Assembly: GCF_000422805.1 (NCBI RefSeq)
Contig: NZ_KE383924.1
Coordinates: forward strand, 1 to 64,000
From: Nocardioides halotolerans DSM 19273
GTDB taxonomy: Bacteria > Actinomycetota > Actinomycetes > Propionibacteriales > Nocardioidaceae
Direction of reading: 5' to 3'
Length of the DNA stretch: 64,000 bases
Shown here: piece by piece, positions 44,498-53,555 of the stretch
How positions within the stretch are numbered: position 1 is the stretch's first letter
Layout: each line of letters begins with the position of its first letter
Position numbers and translations under genes: made by a program
The notes under the pieces: model-generated
The model's input: only the letters and a program-made list of their open reading frames with translations
What the model was told of the DNA's origin: nothing
Database searches by the model: none

Positions 44498-45838
44498 TCA
44501 GCGGGCCGCGAGGTTGCGGAGCAGGAGCGTCTCGGCGAGGACCACGCGCTCGAACTCGGCGAGGTGGAGGCCCTCGTTGGCGCCGTGGGCGCGGGTGTCG
44601 GGGTCCTCGACGCCGGTGACCAGCACGCTGGCCTCGGGGAAGGCCTCGAGGAACTCGGCGATGAACGGGATCGAGCCGCCGACGCCCATGTCGATGGGGG
44701 CGACGCCGTCCCAGGCCTCCTCGAACGCCGCCCGAGCGGCGTCGTAGGCCGGGCCGGTGGCGTCGATCCGGGTCGGCTCGCCGGTATCGACCACGGTGAA
44801 CGTGAGCTGAGCACCCCACGGGACGTGGGCCTCGCAGTGGCGGCGCAGGCACTCGACGGCGTTGGCCGTGGTGTCGCCGGGTGCGATGCGGAGGCTGAGC
44901 TTGGCGCGGGCGACCGGCACCAGCGTGTTGGACGCACCGTCGACCTTGGGCGCGTCGAGGCCGGTGACGCTGAGAGCCGGGCGGGTCCACAGCCGCTCGA
45001 CCACCGGGCCGTCGCCGATCCACTCGACCGAGCCGTGCGCGCCCGACTCCGCGCGCAGCCGCTCCTCGGGATACTCCACGTCGGCGGCCGGCCCCTGGAA
45101 CAGCCCCTCGACCGCCACGTTGCCGGCGTCGTCGTAGAGGCTGGAGATCACCCGGCTCAGGGTCATGATCGCGTCGGGCACCAGCCCGCCCCACATGCCG
45201 GAGTGGACGCCGTGCCCGAGGGTGCGCACCTCGATGTCCGCACGCACCAGGCCGCGCAGCGACGTGGTCAGCGCGGGCTCGCCGATGTCCCAGTTGCCGG
45301 AGTCGGCGATCACGATGACGTCGGCGCGCAGCTTGTCCTGGTGCTCCTTCAGCAGCGCCGGCAGCGTGTCGGAGCCGACCTCCTCCTCGCCCTCGACGAA
45401 CATCACCACGTTGACCGGCAGGTCGTCGCCGTACGCGCGGATCGCGCCGAGGTGGGTGACGATCCCGGCCTTGTCGTCGGCGGCCCCGCGCCCGTAGAGG
45501 CGCTCGCCGCGCTCGGTCGGCTCGAACGGCGGCGAGTCCCAGTCGGCCGGGTCGTTCTCGGGCTGCACGTCGTGGTGCGCGTAGAGCAGCACCGTGGGCG
45601 CGCCCTCGGGGCCGGCCTTGCGCGCGATCACGGCCGGGGCGCCGCCGTCGGCGCTCACGATGTCGACCTCGACGAACCCCTCGGCGCGGAACAGGTCGGC
45701 GACCGCGTCGGCGCTGCGCCACACCTCGCCGGTGCGGGCCGGGTCGGCGCTCACCGACTGGATCCGGACCAGGTCCTCGAGGTCGGAGCGGAGGGCGGGC
45801 ATCAGGTCGCGCACCGTCGCGCGGAGGTCGTCGGTCAT
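44498..45838 (-). CDS. M20/M25/M40-family dipeptidase
   Basis: The 446-aa zinc peptidase has metal-binding YAHHDVQP and GRGAADDKAG, the catalytic Glu in VEGEEEVGS, and a dimerisation domain in the middle (HGVHSGMWGG). A final zinc ligand lies in the GANEGLHLAEF region. It hydrolyses dipeptides or N-acyl amino acids. ATG 45838. It is upstream of, and on the same strand as, the flavoprotein gene, which has its own promoter. Confidence 0.9.
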   Translation of the reverse strand: MTDDLRATVRDLMPALRSDLEDLVRIQSVSADPARTGEVWRSADAVADLFRAEGFVEVDIVSADGGAPAVIARKAGPEGAPTVLLYAHHDVQPENDPADWDSPPFEPTERGERLYGRGAADDKAGIVTHLGAIRAYGDDLPVNVVMFVEGEEEVGSDTLPALLKEHQDKLRADVIVIADSGNWDIGEPALTTSLRGLVRADIEVRTLGHGVHSGMWGGLVPDAIMTLSRVISSLYDDAGNVAVEGLFQGPAADVEYPEERLRAESGAHGSVEWIGDGPVVERLWTRPALSVTGLDAPKVDGASNTLVPVARAKLSLRIAPGDTTANAVECLRRHCEAHVPWGAQLTFTVVDTGEPTRIDATGPAYDAARAAFEEAWDGVAPIDMGVGGSIPFIAEFLEAFPEASVLVTGVEDPDTRAHGANEGLHLAEFERVVLAETLLLRNLAAR

Positions 45839-45919
45839 GACACGACCCTAGGACCCGCTCGACGCGGCGTCCCGGCCGACCGGGACAGCAGCACCTGAAC
45901 CCCGGGCCGTCCCGGACCC

Positions 45920-45925
45920 GATAAT
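45920..45925 (+). promoter_or_regulatory. Probable -10 box of the NarL-type kinase gene
   Basis: GATAAT lies 6 nt before GTG 45932, so the start codon coincides with the likely transcription start. Confidence 0.5.
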
Positions 45926-45931
45926 GACCCG

Positions 45932-47932
45932 GTGCTGCAGAGGAGCCCGGCCGCGGTGGCCACCACCAGCGTCGGCTGGCGTCTCGTGGCGCTCGGCGTC
46001 GCCTTCGTCTCGTGGGCGGCCGCGGGTGGGGCGGTGGTGCTGCTCGCGGTCAACCGCGAGGCGCCGGCCGAGCTGGCCTACTGGCTCATGGACGTCCTGT
46101 CCGCCGTGGTCTACGGCGCCGTCGTCGTCGTGATGCTCCCCCGCGTCCGGCACCCGGTCGCGTGGATCATGGTGCTGGTCGCGCTGGGGTGCGGGTTGTC
46201 GGGGTTCGCCTCGGAGTACGCCGTGCTCGCGCACGACCGCGACCTGCCCGCGGGCGACGCGGTCGCCGTGGTCGGCAGCTGGGTCTGGACCCCCGGCACC
46301 TACGCCTCGATGGCGGTGATGCCCTGGCTGGTCCGGCCGGCGCGGTGGGCCCGCCCGGTGGTCGTGGCCGGCGTGGTCGCCGTCGCGCTCGCGACGCTCC
46401 GCGTGGCGACCTATCCCTACCAGGGGATCGACAACCCGCTCGCCGTCCGGGTGGAGCCCTGGAAGGTGTTCCTCCAGCACCTGCACCTGCACGCGGACCG
46501 GTGCGTCACCGTGCTCGGCCTCGCGGGCGCGGTCTGGCTCGGGTGGCAGTGGCTCCGCGCCCGCGACGACCGCGGCCGGGGACTCGGCTGGCTATGCGTC
46601 GGCGTGCTGTTCCTGACCGCGGCGTTCGCCCCGATCGTGTTCGTGCGCTTCGACGGCGGCGCCGCCGAGCTCGTCTACGAGGTCTCGGGCGTCAGCCTGA
46701 TCATCGCCCAGGCCTTCCTGCCCGTCGCGCTGCTCGTGGTGGTGCTGCGCCAGCGGCTCTGGGGCATCGACCTCGCCGTGAGCCGGGTGACCGTCTGGGC
46801 GCTGCTCACCGGCGCCGTCGTCGTCGGGTACGCCGGCCTGGCGTGGCTGGGCGGCAGGCTCCTGCCCGGCTCGGAGGAGGTCGCGGGCCTGGTCGCGGTC
46901 GGGGTGGTCGTCGCGCTCGGGCAGCCGCTGCGCTGGTTCCTCCAGGGCCGCGTCGACCGGCTGGTCTACGGCGACGGCACCGACCCGGTGCGCCTGCTGG
47001 GCGCACTCGAGCCGGCGCCCGACCACGCGCGCACCCGGCTCGACGCCCTGGTCGCGGCGCTCCGGTCGGACCTGCGCCTGGGCGGGGTCGAGGTGCGCAG
47101 CCTCGACCAGCAGGTCCGCGCCGGCTCCGGGGCCCTGGACCGGGTCGAGGCCGACCTGCCCCTGCTCGTCGACGGCCGCCCGCTCGGCAGGCTGCTGGTC
47201 TCACCCGTCGACGGGCAGCGGCTCGACGCCCGCACCCGCCACCAGCTCGACCAGCTCCGCGGCGTGCTCGGCGTCGCGCTCGAGCTCGAGGTCGTCAACC
47301 GGCGCCTCGAGGCCGCGAGCAGCCGCCTGGTCGAGGTGCGGATGGAGGAGCGCCGGATGCTGCGCCGCGACCTCCACGACGGGATGGGCCCGGCCCTGGC
47401 CGGCGTCGGCCTCGGCCTCGCCGCCGCCCAGCGTCGCCTCCTCCACGACCCCGAGGGTGCCGCCGCCCTGCTGGCCGAGCTCGAGGCGGAGGTCGAGCGC
47501 CGCACGGACGACGTCCGGCTCCTGGCGCGATCGCTGCTCCCCTTCCAGCTCGACGACGGCGAGCTCGGCCCGGCGCTCGAGGTGATGGCCAGGCGGTTCG
47601 CCGGGTCGGGGCTGGACGTGCGCGTGCGGTGCCGGGGCGCCGACGGGCTGGACACCCGCGAGCAGCTCGCGATCTACCACGTCGCCGCCGAGGCCGTCTT
47701 CAACGCCTACCGGCACGCGCGTGCCGACTCCGTCTCGGTCGAGGTCGCCGGCACGGCCTCGGGCCCGACCGTCCTCCTCGTGACCGACGACGGTGTCGGG
47801 ATCAGCGGCACGCCGCGCCGCGGCGTCGGCCTGTCCTCGATGCGCGAGCGCGCCGAGGAGCTCGGAGGCACGGTCCACGTCGGCCCCGCACCCGCGGGCA
47901 CCGGCACCGTCGTACGGATGGAGCTGCCATGA
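45932..47932 (+). CDS. NarL-type membrane sensor histidine kinase
   Basis: The 666-aa kinase has about ten membrane segments (residues 15-335), a GAF-like linker (about 345-455), the HisKA_3 box RRDLHDGMGPALAG (His near 480), and an HATPase_c with EAVFNAYRHA and DDGVGI. The stop overlaps the response regulator ATG (ATGA), so the pair is co-translated. Confidence 0.9.
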   Translation: MLQRSPAAVATTSVGWRLVALGVAFVSWAAAGGAVVLLAVNREAPAELAYWLMDVLSAVVYGAVVVVMLPRVRHPVAWIMVLVALGCGLSGFASEYAVLAHDRDLPAGDAVAVVGSWVWTPGTYASMAVMPWLVRPARWARPVVVAGVVAVALATLRVATYPYQGIDNPLAVRVEPWKVFLQHLHLHADRCVTVLGLAGAVWLGWQWLRARDDRGRGLGWLCVGVLFLTAAFAPIVFVRFDGGAAELVYEVSGVSLIIAQAFLPVALLVVVLRQRLWGIDLAVSRVTVWALLTGAVVVGYAGLAWLGGRLLPGSEEVAGLVAVGVVVALGQPLRWFLQGRVDRLVYGDGTDPVRLLGALEPAPDHARTRLDALVAALRSDLRLGGVEVRSLDQQVRAGSGALDRVEADLPLLVDGRPLGRLLVSPVDGQRLDARTRHQLDQLRGVLGVALELEVVNRRLEAASSRLVEVRMEERRMLRRDLHDGMGPALAGVGLGLAAAQRRLLHDPEGAAALLAELEAEVERRTDDVRLLARSLLPFQLDDGELGPALEVMARRFAGSGLDVRVRCRGADGLDTREQLAIYHVAAEAVFNAYRHARADSVSVEVAGTASGPTVLLVTDDGVGISGTPRRGVGLSSMRERAEELGGTVHVGPAPAGTGTVVRMELP

Positions 47933-48606
47933 CCCAGCCCGTGACCGGCTCCCCGATCAGGGTCGTCGTCGTGGACGACCACCCGGTGTTCCGCATCGGC
48001 ATGGTCGCGCTGCTCGGCGAGATCCCCGGCCTCCTCGTGGTCGGCGAGGCGGCCGCGCAGGAGCAGGCGGTCGAGGTGGTGCTCGCCGAGCGCCCGGACG
48101 TCGTGGTGATGGACCTCGACCTCGGCGGCGGCTCGGGCATCGCAGCGACCCGCGAGATCCTGCGCGAGGCGCCGGAGGTCGGTGTGCTGGTCGTGACGAT
48201 GTTCGGCGACGACGACGCGCTGTTCGGCGCCGTGCGCGCCGGCGCCCGCGGCTACCTGGTCAAGGGCTCGACCCCTGACGAGGTCGAGCGCGCGGTGCGG
48301 GCCGTCGCCGACGGCGCGGTGATGCTCGGGCCGCAGGTCGCCGCGCGGGCCCTCGGCTTCCTCTCGAGCTCGCGGGCCAGCCTCGGCGGATCGTTCGCCG
48401 AGCTCACCGAGCGGGAGCGCGACGTGCTCGCACTGCTGGCCCGCGGCCACAACAACGCCGCCATCGCGCGGTCGCTGGTGCTGTCGAGCAAGACCGTGCG
48501 CAACTACGTCTACTCGATCTTCACCAAGCTGCAGGTGAGCGATCGCGCCTCGCTCGTGGTCAAGGCCCGCGAGGCCGGCATCGGGCTGGAGCGCCCCGAG
48601 GCCTGA
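47929..48606 (+). CDS. NarL/LuxR-type response regulator
   Basis: The 225-aa protein has a receiver domain (acidic pocket VVVDDHP, phospho-acceptor Asp in VVMDLDLGG, Lys in GYLVKGS) and a LuxR helix-turn-helix (ERDVLALLARGHNNAAIARSL, about 155-205). It is the partner of the kinase just upstream. The genes that follow (DUF998 and exported protein) are possible targets. Confidence 0.92.
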   Translation: MTQPVTGSPIRVVVVDDHPVFRIGMVALLGEIPGLLVVGEAAAQEQAVEVVLAERPDVVVMDLDLGGGSGIAATREILREAPEVGVLVVTMFGDDDALFGAVRAGARGYLVKGSTPDEVERAVRAVADGAVMLGPQVAARALGFLSSSRASLGGSFAELTERERDVLALLARGHNNAAIARSLVLSSKTVRNYVYSIFTKLQVSDRASLVVKAREAGIGLERPEA

Positions 48607-48616
48607 CCCCGGTCCC

Positions 48617-48630
48617 GGGACGGGAGTCCC
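48617..48630. promoter_or_regulatory. GGGAC-GGGA-GTCCC palindrome
   Basis: The 14-bp sequence has the shape of GGGACTwwAGTCCC (DosR-type) with changes in the centre. It lies 13 bp after the response-regulator stop and 140 bp before the next gene. It could also act as a weak terminator. Confidence 0.25.
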
Positions 48631-48767
48631 AGATCGGGCGGGCGGCGCGGCCCGTCGGATCGAGGCTCGCGGTCTCTGCCGCCCGGGCCGCCGCGCGGCC
48701 GACGGTGGTGGTGTCCGGCAGGGTGCCGGACCGGCCCACCGGCCGACACCTGCAGAGGTGACTTCGC

Positions 48768-49481
48768 ATGACCACATCGCTCGTGACCGAGGAGCTGGCG
48801 CCCGCCAGGTCGCCGGGTCCACGGCTCACCACGTGGCCGCTCTGGGGCCTCCCCGCCGGAGCGCTCGGCTTCGTCGCCACCGTCTTCCTCAACGACCGTC
48901 CCGCGGCCGAGACCAGCGGCAGCGGCTACACCGTGACCCCCGCCGACATGGCGGACCTGGACCCGGGGAGGTACCACCTCGCGGTGGTGCTCGGCTACCT
49001 CTCGGTCGGCTGCCTGATCGTCCTCGCGGCCCAGTGGCGGCGACGGGTGGAGAGCCAGTTCGACTGGTCCACCGCGGCCCCGGTCGTCAGCGGCGGCCTC
49101 CTCGCGTCAGCGGGGGCGCTGACCCTGGCCTACGGCTGGATGGGTGCGCTCTCGCGCTACCTGCCCAGCGCGCCCGAGGGCACGTCGTTCGACGAGCGCG
49201 GGACGTTCGTCTACTTCATGCTCAACGACTTCAGTCCCTACATCGGCTGGTACGGCGTGCTCGTCGCGGGCGCCGCCCTCACCTGGATGGCCTGGCGTGA
49301 GCGCCTGGTCAGCCGCGGTCTCGGCACCCTCACCGCGGCGGTGTCCGTGCTCGTCCTGGCCTTCGTGTTCGTCACCGGCGTGCCCGGCATCCCGGCCCTC
49401 GCGGCCGCCGAGCTCGTCGTCGTCTCGCTGTGGCTGGCCCTCGGCCGCAGCCCCATCCTGCAAGGAGAGAACCGTGCGTAA
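48768..49481 (+). CDS. DUF998-like membrane protein
   Basis: The 237-aa protein has six hydrophobic segments. The order and loop lengths match DUF998 membrane proteins. ATG 48768 has AGAGGTG upstream. The last 8 bp overlap the next gene. Located downstream of the two-component pair. Function unknown. Confidence 0.7.
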   Translation: MTTSLVTEELAPARSPGPRLTTWPLWGLPAGALGFVATVFLNDRPAAETSGSGYTVTPADMADLDPGRYHLAVVLGYLSVGCLIVLAAQWRRRVESQFDWSTAAPVVSGGLLASAGALTLAYGWMGALSRYLPSAPEGTSFDERGTFVYFMLNDFSPYIGWYGVLVAGAALTWMAWRERLVSRGLGTLTAAVSVLVLAFVFVTGVPGIPALAAAELVVVSLWLALGRSPILQGENRA

Positions 49482-50691
49482 GACAGTCCTCGCGGCGGCC
49501 GTGCTGGCCGTCACCGGCGCCTCGCTGGCGCTGCCGGCCACCGTGGCCTCCGCCGACCAAGCGCGTCCCGCCGCCCCCACGGGCGACGCGGCCGCGCCGA
49601 TCCTGCTCGTGACCCTGCCCACCAGCCCCTGGGAGGGGTGGTACGCCGAGAGCGTCGACGTGCACGTCACCGCGGGCGGCGGCATCGCCGTGCCGCCGCC
49701 GACCATCACGTCGCTGACCTACCGGCTCACCGGCGCCGCGTCGGGCACCGGCTCGCTCCCGTTCTCCGGCGTGACCGGCGGCGGCGACATCCACGTGTCG
49801 ACGCCCGGGCTGACGCAGGTCACGGTGACCGCGGTCAACAGCCGGGGCGAGGAGTCCGAGGTCACCAAGACGGTCGGCGTCGACGGCCAGATCCCGCGCG
49901 TCATCTTCCAGGGGAAGATGGGCACCGAGCAGCCGGTCTTCGAGCTCGGCGAGGAGGACTACTTCCACTACGCCTGCGCCGACGACTTCACCGGCGTCAA
50001 GACGTGCGAGGGCCCGGCCCAGGGATCGCGGATCGACACCACGTCGCTCGGCAGCCACGAGGTCGACGTCGTGGCCGTCGACAACGTCGGCAACGGCGCG
50101 CTCATCATCCGCCGGTACGACGTCGTCCCGGTGGGTGCGAAGGACCTGCGCTTCGACGGGGCGCCCATCGTCGCCGGGACCGCGGTCGTGGGCCAGCGGC
50201 TCACCGCGACCGCGCCCGCCGTGCACGGACCCTCGGGGCCGGTCGCGGCCACCGTCGGCTACGTCTGGAAGCGCGACGGCGCGCCGATCCCCGGCGCGAC
50301 CGCCGCGTCGTACGGCCTCGGCCCGGCGGACGCCGGGCACTCGGTCTCGGTGACCGTGACCGGCGCGGCGAGCGGCTACCGGAGCGCGGAGGCCTCCAGC
50401 CCGGCCGTCGCCGTCGTCCCGGCCCGACCGGCCGTGACGGCCTCGATGAAGGCGAAGGGCAAGGGCAGGGTGGCCATCACCGCGCAGGTCGTCGCAGCCG
50501 GCCTCGACACCACCGGCCCGGTCACCGTGACCCGCGGCGGAAAGGTCGTCGGCCGGGGCGTCGTGCACGACGGCAAGGTCGTGGTCACGCTCAAGAAGCA
50601 GCCGCGCAAGAAGGTCACTTACGTCGTCAGCTACGGCGGCGGCGCGGGCCTGACGCCGGCGCAGGTCAAGGTCCGGGGCAAGGTCCGCTGA
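49474..50691 (+). CDS. Exported Ig-like-domain protein
   Basis: The 405-aa protein has a Sec signal (cleavage near ASAD), then three or four Ig-like/bacterial-Ig beta-sandwich domains (about 40-130, 135-225, 230-320), the third with the RDGAPIPGATAASY pattern seen in many secreted actinobacterial proteins. A Lys-rich C-terminal domain follows. GTG 49474 is preceded by AAGGAGAG and overlaps the DUF998 gene by 8 bp, so the two are coupled. Confidence 0.72.
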   Translation: MRKTVLAAAVLAVTGASLALPATVASADQARPAAPTGDAAAPILLVTLPTSPWEGWYAESVDVHVTAGGGIAVPPPTITSLTYRLTGAASGTGSLPFSGVTGGGDIHVSTPGLTQVTVTAVNSRGEESEVTKTVGVDGQIPRVIFQGKMGTEQPVFELGEEDYFHYACADDFTGVKTCEGPAQGSRIDTTSLGSHEVDVVAVDNVGNGALIIRRYDVVPVGAKDLRFDGAPIVAGTAVVGQRLTATAPAVHGPSGPVAATVGYVWKRDGAPIPGATAASYGLGPADAGHSVSVTVTGAASGYRSAEASSPAVAVVPARPAVTASMKAKGKGRVAITAQVVAAGLDTTGPVTVTRGGKVVGRGVVHDGKVVVTLKKQPRKKVTYVVSYGGGAGLTPAQVKVRGKVR

Positions 50692-50715
50692 CCACGAGGC
50701 TCCGGGTGGCGCTCC

Positions 50716-51108
50716 TCAGGGCTTGCGGAAGATGACGGCCTGGTAGGTGCGCCGCCCGGGGTCGCTCGGGACCACGAAGAGCGTGGTCGGCTTGAAGCCG
50801 GGCCGCCGGAACACGTAGGAGCCCTGCTCGGGCCCGGCGGCCCCCGCGCGGAAGGTGAGACCGAAGGCGCGCGGGTCACGCCGCTTCCCGTTCGCGAGGT
50901 TGTCGACGGCGGTGAGCCGCATCCGCCAGTGCCGCCCGGCGCCCTCCATCCGGAACGACTTGCGGCGCAGCACGGCGAACCGGCTGCGCTGGTAGAGGTC
51001 GCGGCGGGTGGTGGCCGCGGCGAAGACCTCGGGAGCGACGAGGACCGGGGCGAGCGCGGCGCCGATCACGGTCGCACGCAGCAGGTTGCGGCGGGTGGTG
51101 CTGGTCAT
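50716..51108 (-). CDS. DUF6916 protein with Tat signal
   Basis: The 130-aa protein has a twin-arginine signal (TTRRNLLRATVIG, cleavage near AFAA-type site). A small domain follows, ending YQAVIFRKP and with FRAGAAGPEQGSYVFRRPGF. The order of motifs (LTF..., Gln-Gly-Y..., LFVVP..., YxAVF) matches DUF6916. It is probably exported. It is divergent from the second DUF6916 gene. Confidence 0.72.
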   Translation of the reverse strand: MTSTTRRNLLRATVIGAALAPVLVAPEVFAAATTRRDLYQRSRFAVLRRKSFRMEGAGRHWRMRLTAVDNLANGKRRDPRAFGLTFRAGAAGPEQGSYVFRRPGFKPTTLFVVPSDPGRRTYQAVIFRKP

Positions 51109-51146
51109 CGGGCCCTCCTGGCCTCGGACGGGTCTAGCATCGGCAG

Positions 51147-51461
51147 GTGGCCGAGCCGGTGTGGCTCACCTTCGACCTCTTCGAGGGCCGGGTGGGCGAG
51201 GAGTTCGTGGTGTCGGCGTACGACGGGCCGTCGGTCCGCACCGAGCTGGTCGAGGCGGTCGAGAGCGACCGGCCCGGCGGCGCCGGTCCTGACGGCGCGC
51301 CGAGGTCGCAGTTCTCGCTGGTCTTCCGCGGGCCGGTGGGGCCGGTGCTGCCCCAGGCCACGCACCGCGTCGAGCACGCCGAGCTCGACCCGATGGACGT
51401 CTTCCTGGTGCCGGTCGGGAGCGGACCCGACGGCGTGCAGTACCAAGCGGTCTTCGCCTGA
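51147..51461 (+). CDS. DUF6916 protein without signal
   Basis: The 104-aa protein has the same motif order as its neighbour (FEGRVGEEFVV, FSLVFRGP, VFLVPVG, YQAVFA) but no signal peptide. In other genomes I recall such proteins near tail-collar genes. The start could be ATG 51147 or GTG nearby. It is convergent with the GNAT gene, 14 bp away. Confidence 0.75.
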   Translation: MAEPVWLTFDLFEGRVGEEFVVSAYDGPSVRTELVEAVESDRPGGAGPDGAPRSQFSLVFRGPVGPVLPQATHRVEHAELDPMDVFLVPVGSGPDGVQYQAVFA

Positions 51462-51475
51462 GCGCGCGTGGCCGG

Positions 51476-51952
51476 TCACCCCGACCACTCCATCCGCAGG
51501 TAGACGCCGACCTCCTCGGCGACCCGGAAGCCGAGCCGGTCGTAGAGCGCGCGGGCGGGGTTGTGCACCTCGACGTGGATGCTGACGATGCGGCCCTCCG
51601 CGGCCGCCGCCTCCTGGAGCGCCGTGACCAGCGCGGTGCCGATGCCCTGCCCGCGGAACTCCGGCAGCAGTGCGACGTCCACGATCCTGAGGTCGCCGGG
51701 CCGGCGGTCGACGTACAGCCGGCCGGCGGGCCGGCCCGCCACCTCGACGACCGAGAACGAGCCCTCGGGGTTGGTGCGGTGGTAGTCCTCGTCCTGGGCC
51801 GCGAACTGCATCTCGACGAAGGCCTCGCGCGCGCCGGGTGGCCAGGCGACCTGGTCGAGCTCGTCGGCGCGCGTCGACGCGTAGACCGCGAGGAGCAGCT
51901 CGCGGTCCGCGTCGGTCGTGGGGCGGAGCGTGACCTCCGCCGTCGGCGTCAT
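51476..51952 (-). CDS. GNAT acetyltransferase, last gene of the tail-collar operon
   Basis: The 158-aa acetyltransferase has the acetyl-CoA loop LLPEFRGQGIGTAL (motif A) and ends NPARALYDRLGFR (motif B). The N-terminus (LAVYASTRADELDQVAW) is of a subtype I associate with collar-protein loci. It starts 8 bp after the third collar gene, so it is in the same operon. It may acetylate a protein of the system, but this is inference. Confidence 0.88.
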   Translation of the reverse strand: MTPTAEVTLRPTTDADRELLLAVYASTRADELDQVAWPPGAREAFVEMQFAAQDEDYHRTNPEGSFSVVEVAGRPAGRLYVDRRPGDLRIVDVALLPEFRGQGIGTALVTALQEAAAAEGRIVSIHVEVHNPARALYDRLGFRVAEEVGVYLRMEWSG

Positions 51953-51959
51953 CGCTCAC

Positions 51960-52484
51960 TCACCTGGGTGGGAAGACGCCCTGGAGCGCGATGTTGAACG
52001 AGAGCGTCAGGTAGGGCTGCATGTTGTTGTGCGGCTGGCTGCTGCCGGCCGGGGACAGGGCCTCAGCCGCGAGGGGGGTGAGCGGCTGGCCGGCCGGGGC
52101 CTTGTAGGCGTTGGCGTTCTGCGAGCGGGCCAGGCTGCGGGCGGGCGTGGGGCTCTGGACATCCGCGAAGTCGGGGTTGGCGTTGACCGTGTGCGAGTGC
52201 GCCGGCATCTCGGTGCTGAGCAGCGTCACCGTCTCGGTGCCTCCGGCCTCGCCGAGAGCTCGGTTGCTCAGCCCGGGCCCCTGGCCGGGCTGCATCACGG
52301 CCCGGCCCTGGAGGTCGGGCAGCCCGAAGTTGCTCAGGCCGTTGCCGCCGTACGTCGTCCCCAGGAGCGAGAAGAGCGCGGTGTTCTGCGAGATCGGGAG
52401 CAGCTGCCCGTTGCACAGCGCCCACCCCCTGGGGGCGAACTGGAAGGCGAAGATCCGGATCTCCGCCACGAAGGGATCGGCCAC
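51960..52484 (-). CDS. Tail-collar domain protein (microcystin-dependent protein type) C
   Basis: The 174-aa protein has FAPRGWALCNGQLLPI, then NTALFSLLGTTYGGNG and LPDLQGR, the phage tail-collar (PF07484) signature. The C-terminus QPHNNMQPYLTLSFNIALQG is the usual trimer tip. It has no signal peptide. It is the third of three tandem paralogues, 10 bp after the second. Confidence 0.9.
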   Translation of the reverse strand: MADPFVAEIRIFAFQFAPRGWALCNGQLLPISQNTALFSLLGTTYGGNGLSNFGLPDLQGRAVMQPGQGPGLSNRALGEAGGTETVTLLSTEMPAHSHTVNANPDFADVQSPTPARSLARSQNANAYKAPAGQPLTPLAAEALSPAGSSQPHNNMQPYLTLSFNIALQGVFPPR

Positions 52485-52494
52485 GCGGCGGCTC

Positions 52495-53010
52495 CTAGGT
52501 CGGGCTCGGGAAGATCCCGAACAGGGAGATGATGTGGTTGATGCAGAGGTAGGGCTGCAGGTTGTCGTGCGGCTGGCTGCCCCCGGCCGTGCCCATCGAC
52601 GAGGCGGCGAGCGCGGCGGTGGCGGTGTCCTCGATGTAGAGGTCGGCGGCCGTCGACTGCGCGAGCACGTTGTTGGCCGGCGAGGACTGCGTGGCCACCC
52701 CGGTCGACACGAGCATCGCGTGGCGGTGGCTCGGGATCTGCGTGGTCGTGAGGGTCACGGTCTCCACGCCGCCGCTGGAGCCGATCGGGTAGTTCCCGGG
52801 GATCGGCGTGTCCTTGTGCACCCCCAACCGGCCGCGGAGGTCCGGCACGTTGAACGTCGACTGGCCGTCGCCGCCGTACGTCGTCCCGATCAGCTGGAAG
52901 AGCGTCTCGTACTCGGAGATCGCCAGGGGCTGGCCGTTGCAGAAGGCCCAGCCCGCCGGCGCGAAGTTGCCGGCGAAGATCCTCACCTCACCCACGTAGG
53001 GCTGTGCCAT
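52495..53010 (-). CDS. Tail-collar domain protein B
   Basis: The 171-aa paralogue has FAPAGWAFCNGQPLAI, LIGTTYGGDGQ and LPDLRGR, plus QPHDNLQPYLCINHIISLFG. It is the middle copy. Identity to its neighbours looks near half by eye, so the copies are old. It starts 12 bp after copy A on the same strand. Confidence 0.9.
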   Translation of the reverse strand: MAQPYVGEVRIFAGNFAPAGWAFCNGQPLAISEYETLFQLIGTTYGGDGQSTFNVPDLRGRLGVHKDTPIPGNYPIGSSGGVETVTLTTTQIPSHRHAMLVSTGVATQSSPANNVLAQSTAADLYIEDTATAALAASSMGTAGGSQPHDNLQPYLCINHIISLFGIFPSPT

Positions 53011-53021
53011 CTGCTGCTCCT

Positions 53022-53525
53022 CTAGTTCGGGCTCGGGAAGATGCCGGCCGAGATCGCGATGCAGTAGTTCAGGGTCAGGTACGGCTGCAGGTTCTGGTGC
53101 GGCTGGCTGCCACCCACCGCGCCCACCGTGGAGGGGTGCAGGGTGGTCAGCCCGGACGGCGATCCGTAGAGCTGGCTCGGCGAGTCGGCGAGCAGGTTGC
53201 CCGGCGCCACCGGCGTGTCGCCGGTGGCCGTGGTCGCGTGCACGACGTGGGTGTGCTGCGGGAGCTCGGCGACGGTGAGCGTGTGCGCCTCCTGCCCGGC
53301 GCGCTCGCCCATGGTGTGGAAGTCGCTCTGGTGGATCGGGACCCGCCCCCGCAGGTCGGGCAGGGCGAACGTCGTCTGGCCGTTGCCGCCGTACATGGTG
53401 CCGAGCAGGGAGAACAGCGCCTGGTTCTGGTTGATCGGAAGGATCTGGCCGTCACAGGCGGCCCAGCCCTTGGGCGCGAAGTTGAACGACATCAGGCGGA
53501 TCTCGCCGAGGAAGGGTTCAGCCAT
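53022..53525 (-). CDS. Tail-collar domain protein A
   Basis: The 167-aa paralogue has FAPKGWAACDGQILPI, LLGTMYGGNGQ and LPDLRGR, ending QPHQNLQPYLTLNYCIAISAG. The first collar gene of the operon, it follows the giant exported protein by 31 bp. GGAGCCACC precedes the ATG. Confidence 0.9.
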   Translation of the reverse strand: MAEPFLGEIRLMSFNFAPKGWAACDGQILPINQNQALFSLLGTMYGGNGQTTFALPDLRGRVPIHQSDFHTMGERAGQEAHTLTVAELPQHTHVVHATTATGDTPVAPGNLLADSPSQLYGSPSGLTTLHPSTVGAVGGSQPHQNLQPYLTLNYCIAISAGIFPSPN

Positions 53526-53555
53526 GGTGGCTCCTGGTCTCGTCTCTGCCGCCGG

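Noticed and set aside
51960..53525. Prophage or phage remnant suggested by the tail-collar proteins
   Set aside because: No other phage gene, integrase or attachment site is seen, and flanking genes are ordinary chromosomal ones.
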